A stretch of DNA of 64,000 nt from Nocardia sp. NBC_00565 (GTDB lineage Bacteria > Actinomycetota > Actinomycetes > Mycobacteriales > Mycobacteriaceae): NCBI RefSeq assembly GCF_036345915.1, contig NZ_CP107785.1, positions 186,001-250,000 on the forward strand, read 5' to 3'. The notes under the pieces were generated by a model. The model did no database searches. It saw only the letters and a list, made by a program, of their open reading frames with translations, and was not told where the DNA came from. Below are positions 24,939 to 34,601 of this stretch, one piece after another (position 1 is the first letter of the stretch; each line of letters starts with the position of its first letter). Made by a program: the position numbers and the translations under genes.

Positions 24939-27853
24939 CCGTGCCCGGGAGCGTATCGGGATCGGATGAGTTCGATCGACTGCCTGAGCGCGGTGATCGG
25001 CAGACCGTGGGCGATCATGCCGACTCGGCTGCTGAGGGCGATAGTCGCTGGGGCACTCGGGATCACGGTCGTCGGGTGCGTGGCCGCGCTGCGCGGGGCG
25101 GTGGTCGGCGAACCGTTGGCGGCCCTGTCGGCCGCGATGTGGGGAGCAGTGGTCGGCGTCCCGTTGAGGACTATGACGGTCGGGGTGCGCGGGGTGGTGG
25201 TCGCCGAGTTGTTGGGGACCATGACGGTCGACGGTCGGCGTGCGGGGGCCGTCGGGCTGTGGGGAAGGCCGGTCGTCGGATTGCTGGGGAGGTCGATTCT
25301 GGGGCAGGCGCGGGTTCCGATTCGATCTCGGGGGAGGAGGTGCTGGATGCTCGGTTGTTGCCTGCGGCGTTGTGTTGTTGGGGGGCAACGATTGTCGCGT
25401 TGACGGCGGGGTGGATGGCGGGGTTGGTGCTGGCGGCGGCGCTCGTCATGTTGGCGATCGGGTTGTGGGTGGTGCTCTTGCGTGCGTTGGCGCATCCGAG
25501 TGAACGGTGGCGGGTGGTCGCGGTGGCGGCTCTTGCGGCGATGCTGCTCGGTGCCGGGTTCGCGGCGGCCGGGGCGTGGCGTGAGCACCGGGTGGTGACA
25601 CATCCGTTGCGCAATACCGCGGCCGGGGTTTCGGTGCGGGTGGTGGTTGTGCCGACCGATGATCCGAAACCGGTGCGGTCCAGTGCATTCGGTGGTGAGC
25701 GGCAGTGGACGGTGCGGGCTCGGCTGCGGGAGTACCGGCAAGGCGCGTCGACCGTGCGGGCGGGCGGTGCGGTGGTCGTTCTGGCGTCCGGTGCGGACTG
25801 GGGTGAGCTGCTGCCCGGTCGTGCGGTGGAGTTTCGCGCTAAGTCGGAGCAGCCGTGGCATCGCGATCTCACCGCCGCCACGTTGCGCGCGCAAGGGCCA
25901 CCGGTCGCGGTCGGCGCGTTGCCCTGGTGGCAGCGGGTGGCCGCGGTGGTGCGCGCCGACCTTGCCACCGCGGCCGCGCGGGTACTGCCCGAACGGCAGG
26001 CGGGGCTGTTGCCCGCGCTGGTCGTCGGGGATACCTCCGCGTTGCCCGACGAGGTGCGCGAGGAGTTCGAAATCGCTGGGCTGGAACATCTTTGTGTAGT
26101 CAGCGGGGCCAACTTCACGATTCTGTTGGCGGTTGTGCTCGGCGCGGTGCGGCTGCTCACCCTCGGCCCGCGCATCGGGGCCGTGATCGCGGCGGCGGCG
26201 CTGGTGATGTTCATTGTCCTCGCGCGGCCGGACCCGAGTGTGCTGCGGGCGGGCGCGATGGGCGCGATCACGTTGCTCGCATTGCTGACCGGACGTCGCA
26301 AACAAGCGCTGCCCGCACTCTGCGCGGCGGTCATCGGACTGCTCGCGGTATCGCCGGAACTGGCGGTGCGGGCTGGTTTCGGGCTGTCGGTACTGGCGAC
26401 CGCCGGGCTGATCCTCTTGGCTCCGAGCTGGGCGGACTGGTTGCGTGCCCGTGGCTGGTGGCGGGTGCCGGCCGAGATCGTCGCGGTATCAGCCGCCGCA
26501 TTCGTCGTGACGACACCACTCGTGGTCGCGTTGACCGGACACCTCAGCCTGGTCGCGATCTTCGCGAATATCCTGGTCGAACCGGTGATCGCACCGGTCA
26601 CGGTGCTCGGCGCGATCGGCACCGCGCTCGCGGCGGCCTGGCCGCCACTGGCCGAACTGGTACTGCGCTGCGCCGAACCGCCACTGTGGTGGCTGCTGTT
26701 CGTCGCCGAGCACGCGGCGAACATACCGGGCGCGGAGATATCGGTGCCCGACGGCACCATCGGCGGGCTGATCGCCTGTGCCGCAGTAGTTCTCGTGGTA
26801 CTGGCCCTGCGATTCGCGCTGCTGCGCCGCCTTGCCGCTGCCGTACTGCTCGGCGTCGCGGTGGTGCTGATTCCGGTCCGTGTCTGGCATCCGGGTTGGC
26901 CTCCCGCAGGCTGGGTATTGGCCGCCTGCGATGTCGGCCAGGGCGACGGACTGGCCATATCCGTCGGTGACCACGCAGCGGTGGTCATCGATGTCGGCCC
27001 CGACCCGCGAACCATCCGCACCTGCCTGGATCGCCTGCGTATCAACCGAATAGCGCTCCTCGTCCTCACCCACCCGCATGCCGACCACATCGCCGGTCTC
27101 GCCGGCGCCCTACAAGGCCGCTCTGTCGACGCCCTGGCGGTTGGCCCCGGCGAACTCCCCGCATCGGCACTCGCGAGTCATATCGGAGAGCGGGAGACCG
27201 CGAATACATCCAGATCCGAGTTGGATTCAGGCGAGTCGACCGGAACCAGCCGAGCTCCCACACCGGTGCCGAATCCGAAATCGCCAGGGCCGGTGGGAGA
27301 TCCGCGCGCACAAGTCAGCGGGCCGGAACAAGTCGCAAGTCTCGCGGCACACGCACATATCCCAGTGCTCGAGCTTTCCGCCGGACAGGTATTGCGTTTC
27401 GGCACTGTCGAATTGGACGTACTCGCGCCCGCGCCACTCGAACGCCGCCCGACCAGCACCCCCAGCGCTGACGATGCCAACGACCGCTCGATCGTCATCG
27501 CCGCCACCACACCCGCGGGCCGCATCCTGTTCACCGGCGATATCGAAGCTCCGGCGCAACAGCGGCTGCTGCATTCCGGAGCCTCCGTCCAGGCGGACAT
27601 TCTGAAAGTCCCGCACCACGGGTCGCGAACCACTACAAGGGAATTCCTCGCCGCTGTCCGGCCTCGTCTCGCGCTGGTGAGTGTCGGCGCCGACAACACC
27701 TTCGGTCACCCGAATCCGGGGGTACTCGCGGATCTGGCCGCTCTGGGGGTCGTCGTAGCGCGCACCGACCGACAGGGCGATGTACTGGTCCTGGGCGAGG
27801 GTCGGCAGTTACGAACCGTGACCGCCCAGCCGGTCGGATCTGTATCCCGTTAG
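24935..27853 (+). CDS. comEC: ComEC/Rec2-type DNA uptake channel with metallo-beta-lactamase domain
   Basis: About 972 residues from the ATG overlapping comEA. Residues 1-120 are an odd Gly/Arg/Asp-rich extension with repeated RGGGRR segments. The competence domain with many membrane helices follows (LPERQAGLLPALVVGDTSALPDEV, LEHLCVVSGANFTILLAVVLG). The C-terminal third is a metallo-beta-lactamase domain: AACDVGQGDGLAI, LVLTHPHADHIAGL, FTGDIE, and VPHHGSRTT. A loop of about 70 low-complexity residues interrupts it. In competent bacteria this protein moves single-stranded DNA inward and the nuclease domain degrades the other strand. The real start could be downstream of the RG-rich segment. 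Confidence 0.9.
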   Translation: MTVPGSVSGSDEFDRLPERGDRQTVGDHADSAAEGDSRWGTRDHGRRVRGRAARGGGRRTVGGPVGRDVGSSGRRPVEDYDGRGARGGGRRVVGDHDGRRSACGGRRAVGKAGRRIAGEVDSGAGAGSDSISGEEVLDARLLPAALCCWGATIVALTAGWMAGLVLAAALVMLAIGLWVVLLRALAHPSERWRVVAVAALAAMLLGAGFAAAGAWREHRVVTHPLRNTAAGVSVRVVVVPTDDPKPVRSSAFGGERQWTVRARLREYRQGASTVRAGGAVVVLASGADWGELLPGRAVEFRAKSEQPWHRDLTAATLRAQGPPVAVGALPWWQRVAAVVRADLATAAARVLPERQAGLLPALVVGDTSALPDEVREEFEIAGLEHLCVVSGANFTILLAVVLGAVRLLTLGPRIGAVIAAAALVMFIVLARPDPSVLRAGAMGAITLLALLTGRRKQALPALCAAVIGLLAVSPELAVRAGFGLSVLATAGLILLAPSWADWLRARGWWRVPAEIVAVSAAAFVVTTPLVVALTGHLSLVAIFANILVEPVIAPVTVLGAIGTALAAAWPPLAELVLRCAEPPLWWLLFVAEHAANIPGAEISVPDGTIGGLIACAAVVLVVLALRFALLRRLAAAVLLGVAVVLIPVRVWHPGWPPAGWVLAACDVGQGDGLAISVGDHAAVVIDVGPDPRTIRTCLDRLRINRIALLVLTHPHADHIAGLAGALQGRSVDALAVGPGELPASALASHIGERETANTSRSELDSGESTGTSRAPTPVPNPKSPGPVGDPRAQVSGPEQVASLAAHAHIPVLELSAGQVLRFGTVELDVLAPAPLERRPTSTPSADDANDRSIVIAATTPAGRILFTGDIEAPAQQRLLHSGASVQADILKVPHHGSRTTTREFLAAVRPRLALVSVGADNTFGHPNPGVLADLAALGVVVARTDRQGDVLVLGEGRQLRTVTAQPVGSVSR

Positions 27854-27935
27854 TCCGAAAGAACTAGAGGAGTTTGCTGTCAGTCGGGGCGTGAGCATGG
27901 CAAACAGAAATGTGACGACTGTCCGAGCACCCGCA

Positions 27936-28152
27936 GGCTACCTGGACCAGTAGGCGGAGCAGTTGGGCTTTGCAACCGAGCAGCCGATGTTGTTCGGGCT
28001 GGTCACCCCAGCCTTGATGTAAGAGTGGCAGGGGAACGAGCATCCCGAGGCAACCTGGACCAGGCGGCGGAGGAGCTGGGTTCGGCAACTGAGCAGGACA
28101 TGGCGCCGGCTGGTCAACCTAGTCTTCGATGCGGGAGCGGCAGCGGAACGAA
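27936..28152. repeat. Degenerate 105-bp tandem duplication between comEC and holA
   Basis: Unit 1 (27936-28040) and unit 2 (28049-28152) align along their whole length at roughly 75% identity with a two-base gap, for example CCTGGACCAG, GAGCAG and GGCTGGTCA in both. No frame is open through both units, and reading frames show stops. The rest of the 27854-28221 gap holds no gene I can support. Confidence 0.7.
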
Positions 28153-28221
28153 TGGGTCGCAGAGCGGGGAGGTTTGTGAGGCCCAATGGGTCTGTCGGAA
28201 GCGGACCGTAAGATGCCTCGC

Positions 28222-28302
28222 GTGAGCGAGCGCAGCGAGCGAACCAAAGACACAACGCCATCGAGCACGACGGAGCCGAGCATCAGCGAGGCCCAGTCGT
28301 GA
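28222..28302 (+). CDS. Translation-coupling small ORF ahead of holA
   Basis: Twenty-six codons starting GTG AGC GAG CGC ([14 protein letters not shown]) and ending ...SEAQS. Its TGA (28300-28302) overlaps the holA GTG (28299-28301). A related ORF with the same beginning and end sits before the transglutaminase gene at 35572. The shared coding pattern (VSER...TTEPS...E.Q) suggests the peptide frame, not only the DNA, is preserved. Function inferred: terminational coupling. Confidence 0.45.
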   Translation: MSERSERTKDTTPSSTTEPSISEAQS

Positions 28303-29270
28303 GCGAACGGACTGCGGCAGTGCACCTGGTGCTAGGTGATGAAGAGCTGTTGGTCGAGCGGGCGATCGCGGGGATTACGGCGCAGGTGCGGGGGAATGCG
28401 CCGGATCCCGATGCGGTGCCCGTTGATCGGCTGCGGGCGGGGGATGCCAATACCGCGGAACTAGCGGAGCTGTTGAGTCCCTCGCTGTTCGCCGAGGATC
28501 GGGTGATCGTGCTCGAGTCGGCGGCGGAGGCGGGCAAGGACGCCGTCGCGGTGATCACCGATGCCGCCACGGATCCGCCCGAGGGCGTCGTGCTGGTGGT
28601 GCTGCACTCCGGGGGTGGCCGGGCCAAGGCGCTGGCGCCCGCGCTGCAGAAGATGGGGGCGCAGGTACACGATTGCGCCAAGCTAACCAAGGCAACCGAA
28701 CGGGTGGAGTTCGTGCGCGGCGAATTCCGGACCGCCGGAGTACGCGTTTCGAGCGATGTCGTGCAGGTGATGCTGGAGGCCGTCGGCTCGGACCTGCGGG
28801 AGTTGGCCGCCGCCTGTTCGCAGTTGGCCTCCGATACCGGCGGCAAGATCGATATCGCCGCGGTGCGCCGCTACTACTCCGGCAAGGCCGAGATCTCCGG
28901 CTTCGATGTCGCCGAACTCGCGGTGGCGGGGGATCGGCCCGGTGCCATGGAAGCCTTGCGCTGGGCCAATGACCGCGGCGTGCCGCACGTACTGCTCGCC
29001 GACGCGCTCGCCGACTCCGTACACACCATCGCCCGTGTCGGTTCCGCGGGCCGCGGCGACCCGTTCAAGCTGGCCCAGCAGTTGGGCATGCCGCCGTGGA
29101 AGGTGAAGAAGGCCCAAGCCCAGGCCCGCGGCTGGAACCAGGCCAGTATCGGCACCGCCCTCCAGGTCGTCGCCACCCTGAACGCCGACGTCAAGGGCGG
29201 TGCCGCCGACGCCAACTACGCGCTGGAACATGCGCTGATGCAGATCCTGGACCTGCACACGGCTGGCTGA
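28299..29270 (+). CDS. holA: DNA polymerase III subunit delta
   Basis: A 323-residue clamp-loader delta subunit. [14 protein letters not shown] at the N terminus is the degenerate ATPase start; [41 protein letters not shown] and LQQLG-type helix [23 protein letters not shown] are diagnostic. It opens the sliding clamp for loading onto DNA. GTG 28299 is chosen because it overlaps the upstream small ORF and gives [14 protein letters not shown]. Synteny with Rv2413c, downstream of comEC and opposite rpsT. Confidence 0.93.
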   Translation: MSERTAAVHLVLGDEELLVERAIAGITAQVRGNAPDPDAVPVDRLRAGDANTAELAELLSPSLFAEDRVIVLESAAEAGKDAVAVITDAATDPPEGVVLVVLHSGGGRAKALAPALQKMGAQVHDCAKLTKATERVEFVRGEFRTAGVRVSSDVVQVMLEAVGSDLRELAAACSQLASDTGGKIDIAAVRRYYSGKAEISGFDVAELAVAGDRPGAMEALRWANDRGVPHVLLADALADSVHTIARVGSAGRGDPFKLAQQLGMPPWKVKKAQAQARGWNQASIGTALQVVATLNADVKGGAADANYALEHALMQILDLHTAG

Positions 29271-29523
29271 ACCACCCCGATCATCGCGCTGCTGGAGATG
29301 GAATCCCAAGATCCTGCAGCACGCGGGTCGTGCGGCGGGTCGCGCGTCCATCGTTCAGGCGGTGCGCAATCTGACCGGCCCGGCGACCACGGACTCGGGC
29401 AACCCGTCGAGAGCACCATCTCCGGCGATAGCGTCCCCTGCGTGAACTGACGACGGCACCAACGGATTTCGACTGAACTACGGTGCGGCGATCAGTCCCA
29501 CCGCACCAGCGACCCATCGGAAC

Positions 29524-30594
29524 TCAGTCGCGCCCTTCGATCTTCAGCTCGCCGAAGACCACCCCGCGAGTCATCGGCCGAGCCAGCATGTCGTGCGGGA
29601 AGCCCAACTCCACCGCGCTGGCCTGTTCCAACCGGGCCACCTGCGCCGCATCGAACTCCACCTCGAGCGCCCCGAGGTTGTCCTCCAACTGCGCGGCCGT
29701 GCGCGCACCGATGATCGGCGCGGTCACGCCCGGATTGCGCAGCGTCCAGGCAAGCGCCACCTGCGAGGGTGTCTTACCCAGTTGTGCCGCAACATCTTTC
29801 ACCACATCGGCGATGGCGAGCCCGCGTTCGGTGAGTGAACCGTTGGCCGCCGCCACGTTCTTACGGGTGCCCTCCGGTGCGCCCGCCGCGTCGTGATCGA
29901 GATCGGCGCGGCGGTATTTGCCGGTGAGCACACCGCTGGCCAGCGGCGACCACGGCACCACCCCGAGGCCCATTTCCTGCGCCATCGGAATGAGGTCGCG
30001 CTCGACGGTCCGCTCGATCAGGCTGTATTCGATCTGCAGCGCGATCAGCGGCGACCAGCCGCGCAGGTCGGCGATGGTCTGCATGCGCGAGATCTGCCAG
30101 GCCGGTGCGTCGGAGATGCCGACGTAGAGCACCTTGCCCGCGCGCACCAGATCGTCCATACCGCGCAGGATTTCCTCGACCGGGGTCAGGAAGTCCCAGG
30201 CGTGCAGGTACAGCAGGTCGATGTAGTCGGTGTTCAGCCGACGCAGGCTGGCCTCCACCGAACCGGTCATGCTCTTGCGGCTGTTACCGCCGGAGTTCGG
30301 GTCGTCCGGTCGCCGCAGCATCGTGTATTTCGTTGCCAGCACCAGACTTTCGCGATTGTCGGCGCTGAACTCACCGAGCAGCTGCTCGGAGGTGCCATTG
30401 GTGTACTGGCTGGCGGTGTCGATGAAGTTGCCGCCGCGCTCGACGTAGGTGTCGAAGATCTTGCGGGCCTCGTCCTTATCGGCGCCCCAACCCCAATCGG
30501 CGCCGAACGTCATGGTCCCCAGGGACAGCGGAGACACCCGAAGACCCGAGCGGCCGAGCTGCCGGTAGGTATCGAGGGTGCGGGCTCCGGACAT
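29524..30594 (-). CDS. Aldo/keto reductase
   Basis: A 356-residue TIM-barrel NAD(P)H-dependent oxidoreductase. Catalytic Asp and Tyr are in NFIDTASQYTNGTSE, Lys in LVLATKYTM, and His in DLLYLHAWDF. The C-terminal GARTAAQLEDNLGAL binds the cofactor phosphate. ATG 30594 (MSGARTLDTYRQLGRSG) with AGGAG upstream is preferred; the longer frame upstream is non-coding. It is divergent from an XRE-type regulator, which is a common arrangement. Substrate unknown. The 253 bases between holA and this gene show nothing notable. Confidence 0.9.
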   Translation of the reverse strand: MSGARTLDTYRQLGRSGLRVSPLSLGTMTFGADWGWGADKDEARKIFDTYVERGGNFIDTASQYTNGTSEQLLGEFSADNRESLVLATKYTMLRRPDDPNSGGNSRKSMTGSVEASLRRLNTDYIDLLYLHAWDFLTPVEEILRGMDDLVRAGKVLYVGISDAPAWQISRMQTIADLRGWSPLIALQIEYSLIERTVERDLIPMAQEMGLGVVPWSPLASGVLTGKYRRADLDHDAAGAPEGTRKNVAAANGSLTERGLAIADVVKDVAAQLGKTPSQVALAWTLRNPGVTAPIIGARTAAQLEDNLGALEVEFDAAQVARLEQASAVELGFPHDMLARPMTRGVVFGELKIEGRD

Positions 30595-30716
30595 GTCGTG
30601 CTCCTGTCGTCGTGCTTCGTTTCCGATGCCACCGAGTCTGGAGCGGTGCGACCACTTCGGTAAGGGAAGGTTCTTCCTGGGAAAGCCAGTCCTATTCACC
30701 CGTAGGATCTGAAGCG

Positions 30717-31556
30717 ATGACTGGCACGGTGAACGCGACACAGGAACTTGCGGCTTTCCTGCGCGCTCGGCGCGAACGACTGACTCCCGGCGATCTTGGT
30801 TTGCCCGCGCGCAGGCAGGCTCGGCGCACCCCGGGCCTGCGCCGCGAAGAGGTCGCCGAACTCGCCGGTGTGAGTACCGACTACATCGTCCGGCTGGAGC
30901 AGGGCCGCGGCCTGCGCCCGTCCGCGGATGTACTGGAGGCGATCTCGCGCGCCCTGCGCCTGGACACCGACGAGCGCGCGTATCTGTTCGACCTGGCCCA
31001 GCAGCGCCAGCCGAACGCCGGGAAGCCGAGTACGGTCCCCGCACCCGCGCTGGCCATGCTGGTGCGGGATCTGTCGCCGCTGCCCGCGATGCTGGTCAAC
31101 CACCGCTACGACATCCTGGCGTGGAATCGGGAGATGGCCAGGTTGATCGTCGATTTCGGCACCCTGCCGCCCCGGCAGCGCAACTCCATGTGGCTGTGCC
31201 TGATGGATCCCGCAATGCGTGACTTCTACGGTGAACGCGAACGCATTATTCGCGAGGGTATCGCCGACTTGCGCGCCGCGTGGGCCGCCCACCCCGACGA
31301 TCAGGAACTGGCCGATCTGGTCGCCGAGTTCACCGCTCGCAGCGAGGAGTTCGCGCAGGGCTGGGCCAGGCACGACGTCAAGGTGCATGGGCGCGGCAGG
31401 AAGCCGCTGCGGCACCCGGAGGTCGGCCCGCTGGTCGTCAACTACGAAGTGCTCATGCCGCTACAAGACCCCGACCAGCGCATCATCATCTATCGCGCGG
31501 CCGATGCGGACTCCCAGACCGCGCTGGATCGGCTGTGCGCGGACCTGGAGCCCTGA
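30717..31556 (+). CDS. XRE-family regulator with MmyB-like ligand domain
   Basis: A 279-residue regulator. N-terminal HTH: RRTPGLRREEVAELAGVSTDYIVRLEQGRGLRPS, the hallmark of the MmyB-like group. C-terminal PAS-like domain: LPAMLVNHRYDILAWNREMARLI and YGERERIIREGIADLRAAWAAHPDDQEL, which in characterised members binds fatty acids. ATG 30717 lies 14 bases after a weak AGGA. It probably controls the divergent aldo/keto reductase. Confidence 0.9.
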   Translation: MTGTVNATQELAAFLRARRERLTPGDLGLPARRQARRTPGLRREEVAELAGVSTDYIVRLEQGRGLRPSADVLEAISRALRLDTDERAYLFDLAQQRQPNAGKPSTVPAPALAMLVRDLSPLPAMLVNHRYDILAWNREMARLIVDFGTLPPRQRNSMWLCLMDPAMRDFYGERERIIREGIADLRAAWAAHPDDQELADLVAEFTARSEEFAQGWARHDVKVHGRGRKPLRHPEVGPLVVNYEVLMPLQDPDQRIIIYRAADADSQTALDRLCADLEP

Positions 31557-31614
31557 GCGGCCCGGCGGAGATCCGCACCCGCTCGGTGCGGGTGCGGATA
31601 CGTCGGGAGGGAGG

Positions 31615-31890
31615 TTATTCGACCGAGGTGAGGATTAGCTCGACGTCCTCTTCGGACTCGTCGTAGCGGCCTTCCCACTCCTCGTACAGGGGAATTTCGT
31701 CGTCCCGGGTGACGATCCACTCCAGCGAGTAGCCGCCGTCCTCATCGGGAACCATGACGTTCTCGATTTTCAGTCCGATTCCTAGGACCTCGGCGGCGCG
31801 GACGATATCCGGCAGATCCTCGGAGCGAACCGGCGTCTGATTGGCGTACACGGTAACCATGCGCCGAATCGTAGCGGGAACCTCCGACAT
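31615..31890 (-). CDS. Conserved hypothetical small acidic protein
   Basis: A 91-residue acidic protein: VTVYANQTPVRSEDLPDIVRAAEVLGIGL, EWIVTRDDEIPLYEEWEGRYDESEEDVELIL. No signal peptide or known motif. An in-frame ATG at 31860 gives an 81-residue form (MVTVYANQ); neither start has a strong ribosome binding site. It lies alone between the regulator and rpsT. Function unknown. Confidence 0.6.
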   Translation of the reverse strand: MSEVPATIRRMVTVYANQTPVRSEDLPDIVRAAEVLGIGLKIENVMVPDEDGGYSLEWIVTRDDEIPLYEEWEGRYDESEEDVELILTSVE

Positions 31891-32168
31891 GTCGCTGCCT
31901 GATGCGAATCCGGCTCGAGGAGTGGGATGCGGCGATAGTCGGGGGTTATTCGGCAGCCGACGCTACTCTACCTATTTGCCAGGGTGGGCTTGACGACATG
32001 GCACCCATCGGGGTTGTTCTACTCAGCGCCCAGAGGGCGATATCGACGCAGAGCCAACAGATTGCTGAACTGTTGCTTAAATGCTGTTCGTGACGCTGAT
32101 CCAGCCTGGGATTTCACTGCGGCCGATACAGAGAGTGATTCTTTCAATAATCGATCGGGGACGACAAA

Positions 32169-32199
32169 AGCCGCCGCGGTCATCGAGGCCACGGCGGCT
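32169..32199 (-). terminator. Terminator of rpsT
   Basis: On the reverse strand, AGCCGCCGTGG and CCGCGGCGGCT form an 11-bp stem (one mismatch) with a nine-base loop, followed immediately by TTTTGTCG. It lies 43 bases after the rpsT stop. A classic intrinsic terminator. Confidence 0.85.
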
Positions 32200-32241
32200 G
32201 CGTCAAACGTCAAGGGTGGTACCGCAGGGGTACCGGCGCGA

Positions 32242-32502
32242 TCAGAGCTTGTTCAGCACGAGCGCGAGGGCCGACTTCTTGTTGGCGGCCTGGTTGGCGT
32301 GGATGACGCCCTTGGAGGCGGCCTTGTCCAGCTTGCGGCTGGCGAAGACCAGGCGCTCGTTGGCGGTTTCCTTGTCACCGGCCGCAGCGGCCTCCCGGAA
32401 GCTGCGGATCGCGGTGCGCAGCGCGGACTTGACCGACTGGTTGCGCTTGCGCGCCTCCTCGTTGGTACGGATCCGCTTCATCTGGGACTTGATGTTGGCC
32501 AC
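32242..32502 (-). CDS. rpsT: 30S ribosomal protein S20
   Basis: An 86-residue basic, all-helical ribosomal protein that binds 16S r[33 protein letters not shown], then [30 protein letters not shown] 32502 with GAGGAAACAG upstream is the correct start. Single-gene unit, opposite to holA and the ATP-grasp genes, as in mycobacteria. Confidence 0.97.
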   Translation of the reverse strand: MANIKSQMKRIRTNEEARKRNQSVKSALRTAIRSFREAAAAGDKETANERLVFASRKLDKAASKGVIHANQAANKKSALALVLNKL

Positions 32503-32828
32503 GCCTGTTTCCTCGTGTTCCTGTCGCTGGTGGACTGTGCTGGAAAAGTTTGCGAGCGCGCGCTGCAACCGGAGTGATCAGGTAACGCGACGCCGAAGAT
32601 CGAGGGTACCAGCCGCCGCGTGGCACACGAAATCGCGTCTTGCCGCCGACGTCATCGACACCGCCTCGGACCCGCATTTTCACCGCCGGAGCACACGAAA
32701 CCGAGGCCGCGCGAACGGGTCGATCGGCAACGTTACCGACCGTAGTAATTGAGCGGAAAACAGGAGTGATGCAAGAAATTTACCTGTGTCTCACACGGCA
32801 TCAATGCTGCGTGTAGCACGATTTTTGC
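32503..32828. other. Divergent intergenic region rpsT / ATP-grasp gene
   Basis: 326 bases between divergent genes. I see no supported gene. The right part, near 32750-32828, is AT-richer (GAGCGGAAAACAGGAGTGATGCAAGAAATTTACC) and probably holds the promoter for the ATP-grasp gene; no clear -35/-10 pair is asserted. Confidence 0.5.
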
Positions 32829-34601
32829 ATGACTCCCGCTTCGCCGCCACGTTCGGCTCGATCTCCTGTGCCGCCCCGTGTCCGGTCGAACGGGCATGCG
32901 AACGGCAACGGCAGGGCAACCATGACCGGTCTGTTCCAGGGCTATCGACCCGGTCGGTACGCGGATGCCTTTGACGAGATGTTCGACGGACAGGGCCGGG
33001 TGCGCCAGCCGTACAAGGGCATCTTCTCGGCGCTGGCCCCGATCGACGTCGCCGATCTCGCGGGCCGCTCGGACGCGCTGGATCGAGCCTTCATCGATCA
33101 GGGCATCACCTTCTCGCTGTCCGGTCAGGAGCGTCCCTTCCCGCTCGATCTGGTGCCCCGGGTGATCGCGGCCGCCGAATGGGCAAAGTTGGAACGCGGG
33201 ATCAAGCAGCGCGTGACCGCGCTGGAGCTGTTCCTCGCCGACGTCTACGGCGAGCAGAACATCCTGCGCGACGAGGTGATCCCGAAACGGCTGGTGACCT
33301 CATGCCAGCACTTCCATCGGGAGGCCGCCGGGCTGGTGCCGCCGAACGGGGTGCGCATCCACGTGGCGGGCATCGATCTGATCCGTGACGAGCGCGGCGA
33401 CTTCCGGGTGCTCGAGGACAATCTGCGCTCGCCGTCCGGGGTGTCCTATGTCATGGAGAACCGGCGCACCATGGCGCGGGTCTTTCCGGATCTGTTCTCC
33501 TCGCATCGGGTGCGTGCGGTCGGCGACTATCCGACCCACCTGCTGGCCGCGCTGCGCGCCTCGGCCGCGCCGAACGAGGCCGATCCGACGGTCGTGGTGC
33601 TCACACCCGGCGTCTACAACTCGGCGTACTTCGAACATTCGCTGCTGGCCAGGCAGATGGGGGTGGAACTGGTCGAGGGTCGCGACCTGTTCTGCCGCGA
33701 CAACGTCGTCTACATGCGCACCACGGCGGGGGAGCGTCAGGTCGATGTGATCTACCGGCGCATCGATGACACCTTCCTCGACCCGATGCACTTCCGGCCC
33801 GATTCCGTACTCGGCGTCGCCGGACTGGTGAACGCCGCGCGGGCGGGCAATGTGGTCATCTCCAGCGCGATCGGCAACGGCGTCGGCGACGACAAGCTGA
33901 CCTACGCCTATGTGCCCACGATCATCGAGTACTACCTCGGCGAGAAGCCGGTGCTGCCCAATGTCGATACCTATCGCTGCTGGCTCGATGACGAGCGCGC
34001 GCAGGTGCTGGACCGGATCGATGAACTGGTGATCAAACCGGTCGAGGGCTCCGGCGGCTACGGCATCGTCATCGGTCCGGCCGCCACGCCGCGGGAGCTG
34101 GAGGTCACCCGGCGCAAGATCAAGGCGGATCCGCGAGGGTGGATCGCGCAGCCGGTGGTGCAGCTGTCCACCGTGCCGACCAAGATCGGAAACGAGCTGG
34201 TTCCGCGCCATGTCGACCTGCGGCCGTTCGCGGTCAACGACGGCGACGACATCTGGGTGCTGCCGGGCGGATTGACGCGGGTGGCGTTGCCGGAGGGCTC
34301 GCTGGTGGTCAACTCCAGCCAGGGCGGCGGCAGTAAGGACACCTGGGTGCTGGCCGGGCGCGCCTCGCCCGCCGACCGTGAGCTCGCGGGCGAGGAGTTG
34401 GTGAGCGAACCGCCGCAGTCCGATCAGCGCGAGCTGGGCCGGGAACTGACCGCGACACAAGCGAATCAGCAACAGCAGCAACAACAGCAGGAACAGCGGC
34501 TCGGCGAGCTGCGGCAGAGTCAACAGCAGCAGGGAGCCGGGCAGCAACAGCAGCGGGGGACAGGGCGGCAGAGTCAGCAACAGGGCTCGGTGATGCCCTG
34601 A
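32829..34601 (+). CDS. Circularly permuted ATP-grasp protein
   Basis: A 590-residue circularly permuted type-2 ATP-grasp protein: FDEMFDGQGRVRQPYKGIF, NGVRIHVAGIDLIRDERGDFRVLEDNLRSPSG, PGVYNSAYFEHSLLARQMG and VIKPVEGSGGYGIVIGP for ATP binding. It pairs with the alpha-E and transglutaminase genes downstream, a conserved trio thought to make or modify a peptide; the product is unknown. An odd C-terminal tail of about 50 residues is mostly Gln. The stop overlaps the next ATG by one base (TGATG). Start could also be ATG 32922 (MTGLFQGYRPG). Confidence 0.88.
   Translation: MTPASPPRSARSPVPPRVRSNGHANGNGRATMTGLFQGYRPGRYADAFDEMFDGQGRVRQPYKGIFSALAPIDVADLAGRSDALDRAFIDQGITFSLSGQERPFPLDLVPRVIAAAEWAKLERGIKQRVTALELFLADVYGEQNILRDEVIPKRLVTSCQHFHREAAGLVPPNGVRIHVAGIDLIRDERGDFRVLEDNLRSPSGVSYVMENRRTMARVFPDLFSSHRVRAVGDYPTHLLAALRASAAPNEADPTVVVLTPGVYNSAYFEHSLLARQMGVELVEGRDLFCRDNVVYMRTTAGERQVDVIYRRIDDTFLDPMHFRPDSVLGVAGLVNAARAGNVVISSAIGNGVGDDKLTYAYVPTIIEYYLGEKPVLPNVDTYRCWLDDERAQVLDRIDELVIKPVEGSGGYGIVIGPAATPRELEVTRRKIKADPRGWIAQPVVQLSTVPTKIGNELVPRHVDLRPFAVNDGDDIWVLPGGLTRVALPEGSLVVNSSQGGGSKDTWVLAGRASPADRELAGEELVSEPPQSDQRELGRELTATQANQQQQQQQQEQRLGELRQSQQQQGAGQQQQRGTGRQSQQQGSVMP

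Noticed and set aside
25171..27090. 639-residue reverse frame opposite comEC
   Set aside because: Ser/Thr/Arg-rich shadow typical of high-GC antisense frames.
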